Positions 20,588 through 28,880 of a stretch of 64,000 bases of DNA are shown piece by piece. The translations under genes were made by a program, and so were the position numbers. Positions within the stretch are counted from its first letter, which is position 1. Each line of letters starts with the position of its first letter. The stretch spans positions 62,001 through 126,000 of the forward strand of contig CAMFLR010000010.1 of assembly GCA_945957605.1 (NCBI GenBank). Direction: 5' to 3'. Source of the DNA: an uncultured Isosphaeraceae bacterium (GTDB taxonomy: Bacteria; Planctomycetota; Planctomycetia; Isosphaerales; Isosphaeraceae). The notes beneath the pieces are model-generated. The model searched no databases. It was not told where the DNA came from and was given only the letters and a program-made list of their open reading frames with translations.

Positions 20588-21007
20588 TCAGTCGTTGGAC
20601 GCCTCTGGATACTCTTCGACGTAGCGTAAATCTCCTCGCGGCACCGTCAACGCCCCCGTGCCCCGAACGACCAAACGTTCATCTCGAATCGTGATGAATA
20701 CAAGTGTAACAGCGTCCGAAACAGCAAGCGGCAGGGGTATTATGTTCTCCCGGCAATCGTCTCCGACAGAGAACGATCCATCCCACAAATCGACTGGAAT
20801 TTCAGAGATCGACGACTCAACGGTTGCATCGGAAATCACGATGTCGATGTCTTGAACCCAGCCAGTGCCTTTAGCGACGCCGGGCTCGCCTTCGGATTGA
20901 TGGACATAAGCCGGCTCCAGATGGAGCACCACGTCGCGATCTTTAGCGGTGATGCCGGCGAGCTTGGAGTCGTGGATTTCGATGATGCGATTCAGAGGCT
21001 TTTCCAA
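20588..21007 (-). CDS. Conserved hypothetical protein
   Basis: A 139-residue protein, mostly beta strand. Recognisable blocks are IIEIHDSKL near the N-terminus, AYVHQSEGEPGVAKGTGWVQD around residues 34-54 and VRGTGALTVPRGDLRYVEEYP at the C-terminus. I have seen this pattern in small proteins of unknown role scattered in immunity-type gene neighbourhoods; no function is assigned. It lies between the Imm41-like gene and the Toprim-like gene on the same strand. Confidence 0.65.
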   Translation of the reverse strand: MEKPLNRIIEIHDSKLAGITAKDRDVVLHLEPAYVHQSEGEPGVAKGTGWVQDIDIVISDATVESSISEIPVDLWDGSFSVGDDCRENIIPLPLAVSDAVTLVFITIRDERLVVRGTGALTVPRGDLRYVEEYPEASND

Positions 21008-21100
21008 AGGGCGCCCTCTCTCGGGTTAGAAAAGGCTGAGTGGGTCGAAGTGGGTTAATGTACTTCCTAAGCCCAAACCGTGCGGAAAAGTCGGACTTTT

Positions 21101-21805
21101 TCAGACAGCTGAATCGCAATCACCGGTCGCGTTTTCAATGAACATTGGCCGTAAGACTTCAACAACAGCGGCTTCGAATGGAGCGAAACTTACGGGACAG
21201 GCCGCTCGAACGCGGTCAAACTTCAAGAACTTGGCGATTTCCCACATTTGATCGCTCGAAACGACATCGGGCTTATTCCAACAACACTTGGCGAGTGCCA
21301 GCTTCGGATCATTGCCGTCCCGCTTGTACGCAGCGGGGAGATTCTCCGGATCGGCGGGAGGGTCGCATGCGAGCTTGTTCAATCGCAGGCCCTTGCGGAT
21401 TGCACTCGGATCGCCCATTAACCATGCTTCGATACTTGTGTGTGCTACGCCGAGTACGCAAGGGAACGTCGGTGACTGCCTTGCGCAGCTTTCCGTCAAT
21501 GCATCAAGCTTTTCTGGATGCGCACCATCGGTATCGAGCACACAGACGAATCCGTGAGAACCGTTGAGCGGCGCCTGCCGTTTTGCGAACGCGACCTTTT
21601 CCTCAACGCGTTTCTTACCTTGCAGGAAGGCGAGTTTTCGGCACTTAACCTTTAGCGTATTGGGCTCACCGCATAATCGGTGCAACAAAATAGGCAGGAC
21701 GCCTTTATCAGGCTGCTGGACTTGGGGATTTCCTGGCGCTGTTGGACCAAGTTCGGTTATTCCCTCGCCGACGACTTCGATGACGAGTTGCTTTACGTCA
21801 GGCAC
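21101..21805 (-). CDS. DUF4276/Toprim-like protein of an ATPase pair, GTG start
   Basis: A 234-residue protein resembling DUF4276. Toprim-type acidic positions are present: GEGITE (Glu14, Glu18), VLDTDG (Asp91, Asp93), and SIEAWLMGDPSAI near residue 125, a stretch typical of DUF4276. Such proteins are the probable nuclease partners of SMC/OLD-type ATPases. The frame is open to 21931, but only the part from VPDVKQLVIEVVGEG has family character; a GTG at 21805 lies after GGAGGAG and overlaps the last 8 bases of the ATPase gene, implying translational coupling. A nuclease role is inferred from the acidic residues and the partner. Confidence 0.7.
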   Translation of the reverse strand: MPDVKQLVIEVVGEGITELGPTAPGNPQVQQPDKGVLPILLHRLCGEPNTLKVKCRKLAFLQGKKRVEEKVAFAKRQAPLNGSHGFVCVLDTDGAHPEKLDALTESCARQSPTFPCVLGVAHTSIEAWLMGDPSAIRKGLRLNKLACDPPADPENLPAAYKRDGNDPKLALAKCCWNKPDVVSSDQMWEIAKFLKFDRVRAACPVSFAPFEAAVVEVLRPMFIENATGDCDSAV

Positions 21806-22985
21806 GGCCAAGCAACTCCTCCTCAGAAAGGTTGTACCAAAGCTCACCGAGGTAGAACTCGTTGTCGCCCAGACGTTCGTGGATATGCGGAGCGTCGCGG
21901 AGCGGGAAGGCTTCGACTGGACCGGTGCCATCCTTACGGCGCAGGAGCGTTACTTCATCGGGTGAGAAGGCACTCAAGAGATAAGGTGAGTGGGTTGTCA
22001 TGATGATCTGTGGAACAGGGCCTCTCGAAGACTCACTGCTCAAACGCCTGAGCAAATCAATGATTTCACCGAGTCGCTTGGGGTAGACACCCTTTTCTGG
22101 CTCCTCAATTAGGAGAACCTTTGGTGCCCTGGGACTGTACATGAGCGCAAGAAGTCCCAAAAAGAGCACAGCTCCGTCCGAGGCTTGCTGGGCGCGGATG
22201 GGCCCCTCAGGCATGTCTAGATAGATCGCTCGTCCGTTGACGTGATTCGCGGTGAAGAAACCAGTCGATTGGTAGTTTCGCTCAACTGCCTTTTCTGTTT
22301 GCACCTTCACACGAGTAAACTGAGGGAAGTAAGTGCAAAAATGTTCAGACAGTTTAATGAACAGAAGCGGGTCTGACCCAAGGATGTCATCCAGAAGCGT
22401 TGGCAAGCCGAATCCGTCCTCATCGAGCCGAAAGACACGACCTGTGTCTACAGACGTCGGAGTCGCCATAGCCTTGGGATCGAGTCTATATAGATGAGCG
22501 CTACCAATCAGATCAGCAATCGATCGCAGCCATTCGAGCTCTCCTAAGTCAATAGGCGTATTTGCTACTGCAGATAGCGCCGAGACCATTTCCGGAGAAA
22601 CGACCGGTACCTGAATTTCCAAATCCCAGTCGTCACTGCGCCGATAGGATTCGTAACGCCGGACGCAATTTCGTCCCGATCGAGGAAATCCAATTCCAAG
22701 ACGGTACGCGTAAGCAAGCGCCTCCGCATTTGCTGAATTGACGAATGTGCCGCCGAGTTCGACGGAATGCGAGTTCGCTCCTGCTCTCACCAATTCTTCG
22801 CCGTCCCAAGCGCCAACTAATGAGTCGGCGAGGGATCTAGAGACGCTCCTGTGAAGCGCGAAGATTGCTTCCAAAAGGCTCGTCTTACCCGAATCATTCT
22901 GACCAACGATCACATGAATTGGCGTTAAGGGAATATCAATGTGCTCGATGCACTTGTAATCGCGAACTTCAAATCGCGTCAGCAT
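21798..22985 (-). CDS. OLD/SMC-type AAA ATPase, first gene of an ATPase-Toprim pair
   Basis: A 395-residue AAA_15/AAA_21 ATPase. It begins FEVRDYKCIEHIDIPL, the usual N-terminal strand of RecF/SMC-like ATPases. Walker A is GQNDSGKTS (residues 28-36), the ABC signature region is QQASDGAVLFLGLLAL, Walker B is KVLLIEEPEKGVYP and the His switch MTTHSPYLL. ATPases like this act with a separate Toprim nuclease in systems such as AbiL and PARIS, or fused in OLD/Gabija. The next gene overlaps by 8 bases and encodes such a partner. The ATG at 22985 is preferred over a TTG at 23000. An anti-phage role is inference from architecture. Confidence 0.82.
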   Translation of the reverse strand: MLTRFEVRDYKCIEHIDIPLTPIHVIVGQNDSGKTSLLEAIFALHRSVSRSLADSLVGAWDGEELVRAGANSHSVELGGTFVNSANAEALAYAYRLGIGFPRSGRNCVRRYESYRRSDDWDLEIQVPVVSPEMVSALSAVANTPIDLGELEWLRSIADLIGSAHLYRLDPKAMATPTSVDTGRVFRLDEDGFGLPTLLDDILGSDPLLFIKLSEHFCTYFPQFTRVKVQTEKAVERNYQSTGFFTANHVNGRAIYLDMPEGPIRAQQASDGAVLFLGLLALMYSPRAPKVLLIEEPEKGVYPKRLGEIIDLLRRLSSESSRGPVPQIIMTTHSPYLLSAFSPDEVTLLRRKDGTGPVEAFPLRDAPHIHERLGDNEFYLGELWYNLSEEELLGRA

Positions 22986-23167
22986 TTGAACCCAGTCCAA
23001 CAGAGACTTGCCACGACAATTTCATTCAAGAAGGGCAGACTGTTCTCGCTAAATTCAAGAATACCACGATCGACGTAGGGCCGAAATGGAAACCAGCCGC
23101 AATCACCACCCCAAACACGTCAGGGCAATGATCGCGGCTGATTTTGATACCGATTTACTTTCCGATT

Positions 23168-25291
23168 TCAACGACGCGTGGCGGAATCTGCCGACGGGGC
23201 TTTTTCGTTCTTTTCCAGGGCGTTGATCAACCGGTCGAGCTTTTGTTCGAGCGATTGTAGGCGTCGCTTGGTGTCTTCCAGTTCGGACGTGGTGTCGGTG
23301 TTGCGCGGCGCGGCGTCTGGCCTCATTGCGCCTGGGTTCCCCATTGCGGAATTGCCGCCGGGTTGCATGCCGCCGCTCGACGAACCTGCACGCGAGCTGG
23401 ACCGGCTTCCGCCCATCGCTCCGGGAGGCATTCCGGGCATCATCATATCGTTCATCGCACCGCCAAATCCACCGCCGCCGCCACTCGCGCCAGGCGGCAT
23501 TCCAGCGCTGGAGGGCCCCATCATTGCCGGGCCGCCGGGCATGCTCATTCCAGGTGCGGCATCTGCGGATCCACCTCCTCGGGGAGCATCGCCGGGCTGG
23601 GAATCGGCGCTATTGCGGGGCGATCGAGATTTCTTCATGGCATCACCAAGTTGTCGGCCGGAAGATGATCCGCGGGACATTCCCATCCCGCCCTCGGCCG
23701 GACGTGCGTCGTCACTCGGCTTGCCCGGACGTGTTGCGGGGGCGTCGGCCGACGGAGCACCTGAACCACCGCCGGCACCCATCATCATGCCCATCATTCC
23801 GGACATGCTACCGGAACCCATCCTTCCAGCGGCGCCCTGAGCTTGGTTTGATCGCGCATCGTCGCTGCGTTTACCCGGTCGCGTTTCCATGACTTCCTCG
23901 TCCGGAGGATTGCCGGGCGCTCGACCCATCATGCCCATCATTCCCGGCATTCCACCGCCGCCACCCATCATCATATTGCCGCCACCGCCGCTGCTCATCG
24001 TCATGCCGCCTCGCGGGCGGGCGCTGGCAATTTGCTTGTCGCGCGCTTCGACCAGACGACGCAATTGGGTCAGGCGGTTGGCAATTTGCGTGTGAACTTC
24101 GGGCGTCTGGCGGATGACCAGCGACATTGCAGGCGGAACGGCGGTGATCTGGCCGACGCGTGCGTTGGCGATCAAAGTGTTCAATGCCGAATTGATATCG
24201 CCGGCCGTGCCAGTTTGCGGAGCTTCGGTCCAGGTCGTCGGGGCGACGGTCGTTTTGATCAGTTCGATGATCGGTTGCATGTCGACCGTTCCACCGGCGC
24301 CGTCGGGAAGCGGCGTTGAGGTGATGAGGTCGGGGACGGCGTAAGTTTTTACCACGACGTCACTTTTGGCATCGGGCAGGGCACCGGCGCCTGCGGGGGC
24401 GCCGCCCAATCCACCACCAAAGCCTCCGCCGCCACCTTGCTGGGCCCAGAGAGAGGCTCCGGCTGCGAAAACGCCCAGAACCGCCAGCGCGGCGATTCCG
24501 TTCTTGACGTACGCCATGAGCAGGCTCCTTTGATAAAGCCGTGTGAGCGCGAGAATTCGGGTCACTTCGCCGGCAAGCCCTTCGCTCGCGGCGATGCGGT
24601 AAGTCACGCGGGCCCAGTTCAATAGAAGCGATGCACTTGCGTCTCCCTCGGCCAGAACGGCGGAGAGACCAACGGCAGGCCCCAACCCTCGGCGGACGAG
24701 CTTCGCCCGGAGCTGTTCCCTGGCGCGAGAAACCCGGCTTTTCACCGTGCCGACCGGCCGAGAAACACGTGCGGCGGCTTCCTCGTAGGAGTAACCTTCG
24801 AGGTCGCAAAGCACGAGCGCCGTACGGTAGGCGTCGGGGAGTTTGCCGATTTCCTGGTGAATCGTGGCCACGGCATCGGCGTCGATCGGCTCGTCGATCT
24901 CCGACCAGATCCGCGGCACGGCTTTCGCTTCTAGACGTTCTTTACGCTGCTGCGTGCGGCGTAAACAGGAGGCGATACGCAAGGCTGTGCCGTGAAGCCA
25001 GCTTGCGATCGACTCGCGTTTGCGAACCTGGGGGGCGCACTTGAGCAGGGCGAGAAACGTCGCCTGGGCTGCGTCTTCCGCGTCGTGATTGATGCGGAGG
25101 ACGCCGAGGCAAACACGGTGAACCATGGGACCATGGCGCAGAACGAGAACCGTGAACGCCGCCTCGGCAAGGTCAGGAGCTTCGCTGAGGTAGTGGTCGA
25201 GCAGAGTGCCATCGGTCGCGCCCGAAAGCGTTCCCGTTTGAAAGAGCGTGTCGAGCTCTCGCAGCACGATGCCCTGGTGTTCTCTCGCCAC
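23168..25291 (-). CDS. ECF sigma factor fused to a membrane anchor and extracytoplasmic domain
   Basis: A 707-residue protein. Residues about 45-115 are sigma region 2 (HDAEDAAQATFLALL), 145-200 region 4 (LPDAYRTALVLCDLEGYSYEEAA in shorter form, GTVKSRVSRAREQLR). A single membrane helix follows at 263-283. The outer part holds a folded domain (about 315-425; TYAVPDLI, then IIELIKTTVAPTTWTEA, then PAMSLVIRQTPEVHTQI) related to a domain often found in planctomycete sigma factors and secretin-like proteins, a long Met/Gly-rich stretch, and a C-terminal coiled coil (LEDTKRRLQSLEQKLDRLINALEK). This is the planctomycete type of ECF factor whose C-terminal extension may replace a separate anti-sigma factor. 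GTG start. Confidence 0.85.
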   Translation of the reverse strand: MAREHQGIVLRELDTLFQTGTLSGATDGTLLDHYLSEAPDLAEAAFTVLVLRHGPMVHRVCLGVLRINHDAEDAAQATFLALLKCAPQVRKRESIASWLHGTALRIASCLRRTQQRKERLEAKAVPRIWSEIDEPIDADAVATIHQEIGKLPDAYRTALVLCDLEGYSYEEAAARVSRPVGTVKSRVSRAREQLRAKLVRRGLGPAVGLSAVLAEGDASASLLLNWARVTYRIAASEGLAGEVTRILALTRLYQRSLLMAYVKNGIAALAVLGVFAAGASLWAQQGGGGGFGGGLGGAPAGAGALPDAKSDVVVKTYAVPDLITSTPLPDGAGGTVDMQPIIELIKTTVAPTTWTEAPQTGTAGDINSALNTLIANARVGQITAVPPAMSLVIRQTPEVHTQIANRLTQLRRLVEARDKQIASARPRGGMTMSSGGGGNMMMGGGGGMPGMMGMMGRAPGNPPDEEVMETRPGKRSDDARSNQAQGAAGRMGSGSMSGMMGMMMGAGGGSGAPSADAPATRPGKPSDDARPAEGGMGMSRGSSSGRQLGDAMKKSRSPRNSADSQPGDAPRGGGSADAAPGMSMPGGPAMMGPSSAGMPPGASGGGGGFGGAMNDMMMPGMPPGAMGGSRSSSRAGSSSGGMQPGGNSAMGNPGAMRPDAAPRNTDTTSELEDTKRRLQSLEQKLDRLINALEKNEKAPSADSATRR

Positions 25292-25400
25292 GGCCGGGTC
25301 TCCCTTGTTGTGCCCTTCATACCGGTAGTGTAACGAGACGGCGCAAGGGTTCCGACTTTTTGGGAAATTCGGGTGAATGTGTTGTCATACTGGAAGATTG

Positions 25401-25424
25401 GGGTGCCACTGGCTATGCCAGTGC
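25401..25424. repeat. Family C arm, left
   Basis: GGGTGCCACTGGCTATGCCA then GTG: a GGGTGC box and palindrome CACTGGC-TAT-GCCAGTG. It is the inverted partner of the arm at 26463-26486, with the unknown gene 25511-26389 between them. The flanking inner bases (CGCCAAACGAAA) match the spacer of the complete family C unit at 61390-61464, read on the other strand. Confidence 0.85.
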
Positions 25425-25510
25425 ACTGAACGCCAAACGAAAGATCGCAGTTCCAATTTAAGCGTTCGGCTCGTCGCCTCAGTCACGTCGAAATGATCCC
25501 GAATCTCCTG

Positions 25511-26389
25511 TTACCAGTGACTCAGGACTCCATTCGTCCCCAACTCACGAATCAACCACTCCAAGTTTGCTTGATGGACAAGAATGCCGGTGGGGTTGCT
25601 CGGCTTGCAATCGAGGGGATCGATGCATAAGCTCACGAAAACGCCGCTGGTCATAAGCCAGATGTTTGCATTCGTTGAACCATCATAATTGCGCGCCACG
25701 CTTGCGAAATCTTCGGAGAACTTGGTCCCGCCGCCAAGCCGCTCTAGGATCTTCGTTCCCAGAAAGTTCCCCCAGCATAGCCTTCGCAGTCGATCTCCTT
25801 TTCTCGCGCCGGACTGATTCCAGCCGATATGCTCGATCCAACGAGCCAATGGCGCTCTTGAGGGCCAAGCGGCACCGAATACACTGCCTGCAAACGCGTC
25901 GGTCGGCTGGGCCAAATCCACCAACCCACAAATGGGAGATCTCCGATCGGCGACCTCGAAAAAACGTTTCAGCACATCGAGTACAACGCTTGACCCAACG
26001 TCTTCGAGCATTTGGCCCGAGATGGAGAATTCGACCTTTGCGGGGACTGGTTCGCCGTTCCACGTGTCATTGCGACTAAAACCGAAATTGAAATCGGAGT
26101 CGAGAATCGCATCGCGAGCATTTCGCCGGATACAATCCGCGCCGATAGATTGAAGCTTGTCCGCATCTTTTCCCAGGATTTGATTCAGGACAGGCGAACC
26201 AAGCTTCGATTCCCCGAGGTTCGAGACATGCCGGTCTCCGGCAAACATATATGAGATGTCAGCCGGACGCTCGCCCAGATCACCCAGAACTGCCCAAAGC
26301 TCCGCCAAATCAGAACCTGTAGGCTGAGACTCCGCAAAGTAGATGACACAAATCAAGTGATACTCAACTTTATAATCCGATTTAACCAT
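25511..26389 (-). CDS. Unknown protein bracketed by family C inverted repeats
   Basis: A 292-residue soluble protein. Near the middle a stretch WGNFLGTKILERLGGG and the C-terminal half loosely resemble DUF3396/type VI immunity-like proteins, but the match is too weak to assign. No signal peptide or membrane segment. The frame is open upstream to 26650, but that extension crosses a family C repeat arm and shadows another coding frame, so the ATG at 26389 (MVKSDYKVEYHLICVIYF) is used. Inverted repeats lie 86 bases after the stop and 73 bases before the start, which suggests the gene moved as a cassette. It could be an immunity gene; confidence in that is low. Confidence 0.6.
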   Translation of the reverse strand: MVKSDYKVEYHLICVIYFAESQPTGSDLAELWAVLGDLGERPADISYMFAGDRHVSNLGESKLGSPVLNQILGKDADKLQSIGADCIRRNARDAILDSDFNFGFSRNDTWNGEPVPAKVEFSISGQMLEDVGSSVVLDVLKRFFEVADRRSPICGLVDLAQPTDAFAGSVFGAAWPSRAPLARWIEHIGWNQSGARKGDRLRRLCWGNFLGTKILERLGGGTKFSEDFASVARNYDGSTNANIWLMTSGVFVSLCIDPLDCKPSNPTGILVHQANLEWLIRELGTNGVLSHW

Positions 26390-26462
26390 AAATGACGCCT
26401 CAATTTGGCCGCTTAGTGCGAGATTTCGAAATCGCGGAGGTGCGCTAAAGGTAAAGCGAAGA

Positions 26463-26486
26463 GCACTGGCATAGCCAGTGGCACCC
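26463..26486. repeat. Family C arm, right
   Basis: GCACTGGCATAGCCAGTGGC followed by ACCC, the inverted copy of the arm at 25401-25424. Together they bracket about 1.09 kb containing one gene. It lies 34 bases from the end of the broken membrane-protein frame on the other side. Confidence 0.85.
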
Positions 26487-26520
26487 AACTGGGGATCCCT
26501 GATTGATAGGGGACTTTTAA

Positions 26521-27078
26521 TTACTTGTCGTACATCTCCCAGCTCGCTTCGAGGGCGAGCAGGATCCAGATGATGCCCGCGATGCGTCCCAGGCGGTCGG
26601 TCCAGTCCGGCAGCGGACGCCATCGATGTCCCAGCCACAAAATCAACCATGAAAACGCGATCACATAGCCGACTTGGGATTTGAGGAAGTCAGCCGAGGA
26701 TATGGGGAAATTCGATCAAAACGAGACCGGATGAGATGGTGAAGGAGGCCACTGTTTCACGACAAAGAGCGCGTAAATCAGGGAGACAATTCCAAGCATC
26801 ACCACGGCCAGACCAACGACGAAGCCTGGCTCGCGGACCAGGCGCAGTACGCTTTGGTGAGAACTTGTCGCACGAATTACCAGCACGGCCAGGCTAGAAC
26901 ACGCCAGGCTGGGGACGATTTCCAGAAGCTGGAACGGCGGGACGTAGCGACTGTCGGCAACCATTCTCATCAACGCAGAGTAACGTGAAGTCTCGCGCGA
27001 CCAGACCACCGCAACGGCAATCGCGGCGATGAGAATCATCACGTCCTGAATGCGTAGCGCGCGAGGTTTCCAGCTCAT
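26521..27078 (-). pseudogene. Membrane protein gene interrupted by in-frame TGA
   Basis: From the ATG at 27078 (MSWKPRALRIQDVMILIAAI; GAGGAC upstream) the frame runs to a TGA at 26716-26718, then stays open for 64 more codons to TAA at 26521-26523. The part after the TGA is clearly protein-like: a helix VGYVIAFSWLILWLG, then HRWRPLPDWTDRLGRIAGII and a second hydrophobic stretch, a C-terminal pattern I associate with planctomycete four-helix membrane proteins whose N-terminus looks like the part before the TGA. So one about 184-residue protein has been split. Either a recent nonsense mutation (or sequencing error), or stop readthrough. I favour a broken gene. Function unknown. Confidence 0.7.
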
Positions 27079-27199
27079 GGTCGTCCTCAGTTTCGCAGCA
27101 ATAACTCCATGGTGGCGATGCTCGCCAGCGATATCAAGGAAAGCCACTCGAACAGACGTGAACATCTTCCATGTCAACGATTGACCGAGCTTCCCTGTT

Positions 27200-27217
27200 C
27201 TACGACAATCGTCGTAG
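27200..27217. promoter_or_regulatory. Perfect palindrome in a divergent promoter region
   Basis: CTACGAC-aatc-GTCGTAG lies between the divergent starts at 27078 and 27262, 45 bases before the latter. It has the size and symmetry of a dimeric repressor site. No regulator is encoded next to it, so the binding protein is unknown. Confidence 0.4.
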
Positions 27218-27261
27218 CGACGTCAGGTGCTGGATGAATAGCATCCCAGGAGGTCTCGATC

Positions 27262-28629
27262 ATGTCCAAGGTTCTCTCGGCATCCTTTGTGATCGCGATG
27301 TGTTTCTGCTTCGCGCCGGCCAGAGCGGCGGATGAATCGACGGCCAAGCTACGCTATTCGCTCAAGCCCGGCAGAGAATTCACCTATCACACCGAGGCTC
27401 TTTCGAAAGGCCGCGGGGGACAAAAATATGTGGTCGACTGGAAGGTCTGGTCGATTGCCCGCGGGACGGACGGCTTATGGACGCTCGTCCTCCGTTGCGA
27501 CCTGACGAGCGAATCTACATCTTCGCCTAAATCGGCCACCAAGGAACCGAAGGATACGCTCGTCTGGCGTTGTCGGATGACCGATGATGGACAGCTTGTC
27601 GGCGCAGTGACGAGGGGCACCGTGCGCGATCCCTTCCGGCTCTTCCCGCGACTTCCCGACGGGGCGAAAGACGTTCAGTCCGGATGGGATTCCAAGGGGT
27701 CGGAGAAGGAGAATGTGATCCTTCATCATCGGCTCGCGCCTGGTGAGAAGACTACTGGCGATCTTCTTTTGATCTCAACGACGACTGAGGGGCCCGAGGA
27801 CAAGGTCTACCTTTCGAAGCACTCGATGCGGGCCACTTTCGATAAGAAGCGCGGTGTTGTGACGCGGGTTGAGACTGAGGATAACAGTGAGCATCTCACC
27901 CCGGGCGCCGGAACGAAGGGCGTCATCGAGCTCGTTGCGATCGAGGATCGCGGCGACGATTGGGCGGCAAAGTTCGGCAAGGAGGCAGATAAGTACTTCG
28001 CGGCCGTCGACGCGTACGATGAGTCAGAGACGAAAGCCATTCGCGACCCGGCGCGGTGCAAAGAGATTTTGGCGAATGCCAAAACCGCTCTGGAAGCGGC
28101 TCGCAAAGGGTTGACGACGACGGCTTTCCTCGAATCGATCGGCCGCAAACTCGAATCGCACGACCGCTCGGCCGACTACTTCGCCAAGCAGGCGAGCGAG
28201 CGTGAGACGCGACTTGGCAAGGAAGCAGCTTCGTGGGAGGCCGTGGACATCGACGGCAAATCCCATCGCCTCGCGGACTACCGGGGTAAGGTTGTTGTGA
28301 TGGACTTCTGGTATCGCAACTGCGGCTGGTGCATTCACGCCATGCCCCAGGTTGTGCGACTCTCGGACGAGTTCCGCAATCAACCGGTCGCCGTGCTCGG
28401 CATGTGCACCGACGAGAAGGATTCAGACGCGCGGGCGGTGATCGACGCGATGGGGCTGAAGTATCCGACGATCAAAGCACCAGGTATTCCAGAGAAGTAC
28501 GGAGTGAACGCGTTCCCAACGCTCGTTGTGGTGGATAAGCGCGGCAAGGTCCGCGAGATCCATGTCGGTTATTCCCCGCGTCTTTACGAGGAATTGGCCG
28601 ACGTGATTCGAAAGCTGCTTGTGGAGTAA
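27262..28629 (+). CDS. Exported protein with C-terminal TlpA-type thioredoxin domain
   Basis: A 455-residue periplasmic protein. Signal peptide residues 1-22 (ending ARAADE). Residues 25-300 are a strand-rich region of unknown role followed by a helical segment. Residues about 310-455 are a TlpA/ResA-like thioredoxin fold: GKSHRLADYRGKVVVMDFWY, the redox pair CGWC at 354-357, and the cis-proline loop NAFPTLVVVDKRGKV. It is expected to reduce disulfides in exported proteins, e.g. for cytochrome c maturation. An SD-like GGAGG lies 9 bases before the ATG. No cytochrome biogenesis genes are adjacent. Confidence 0.86.
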   Translation: MSKVLSASFVIAMCFCFAPARAADESTAKLRYSLKPGREFTYHTEALSKGRGGQKYVVDWKVWSIARGTDGLWTLVLRCDLTSESTSSPKSATKEPKDTLVWRCRMTDDGQLVGAVTRGTVRDPFRLFPRLPDGAKDVQSGWDSKGSEKENVILHHRLAPGEKTTGDLLLISTTTEGPEDKVYLSKHSMRATFDKKRGVVTRVETEDNSEHLTPGAGTKGVIELVAIEDRGDDWAAKFGKEADKYFAAVDAYDESETKAIRDPARCKEILANAKTALEAARKGLTTTAFLESIGRKLESHDRSADYFAKQASERETRLGKEAASWEAVDIDGKSHRLADYRGKVVVMDFWYRNCGWCIHAMPQVVRLSDEFRNQPVAVLGMCTDEKDSDARAVIDAMGLKYPTIKAPGIPEKYGVNAFPTLVVVDKRGKVREIHVGYSPRLYEELADVIRKLLVE

Positions 28630-28659
28630 TTGCTGTTTGACGCCAGTATCCGAGAGCAG

Positions 28660-28702
28660 TGTGGCTGGGGCTGGACTGAGCAAAGCGAAGGAAGCCCCAG
28701 TG
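28660..28702. repeat. Family D repeat, + copy
   Basis: GTGGCTGGGGCTGGACTGAG followed by CAAAGCGAAGGAAGCCCCAG: a GTGGC box, stem CTGGGGCT/AGCCCCAG and a 20-base loop. An inverted copy lies at 30281-30331. It starts 31 bases after the stop of the thioredoxin-fold gene. Confidence 0.8.
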
Positions 28703-28724
28703 TTTTGAGCTTCGCCCTTTAACA

Positions 28725-28839
28725 GGTAGCTGGGACGACTTTGTTACGCCAGTCGCATGAGACAAGAGGAGATGGCAACATCTTCCACATTATCCTCTTG
28801 TGGCTGCGCCACCTGGACAACAAGTTGTCCAGGCCACCC
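28725..28839 (+). repeat. Family A repeat, full unit with decayed left arm
   Basis: Left arm GGTAGCTGGGACGACTTTGT and onward to GACAAGAGG is recognisable but its palindrome is broken; right arm from CCTCTTGTGGCTGCGCCACC through GGACAACAAGTTGTCC to CCACCC is intact. Total 115 bp. It lies between the convergent ends of the thioredoxin-fold gene and the sigma-54 activator gene, directly after the family D copy. Confidence 0.85.
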
Positions 28840-28880
28840 GACTCTCATTCATTCTGTTATCTTATCCGCGTCACTTTTAA

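Noticed and set aside
25401..26486. Insertion sequence
   Set aside because: Although bracketed by inverted repeats, the internal gene shows no transposase motif (no DDE or HUH) and no target-site duplication is evident.
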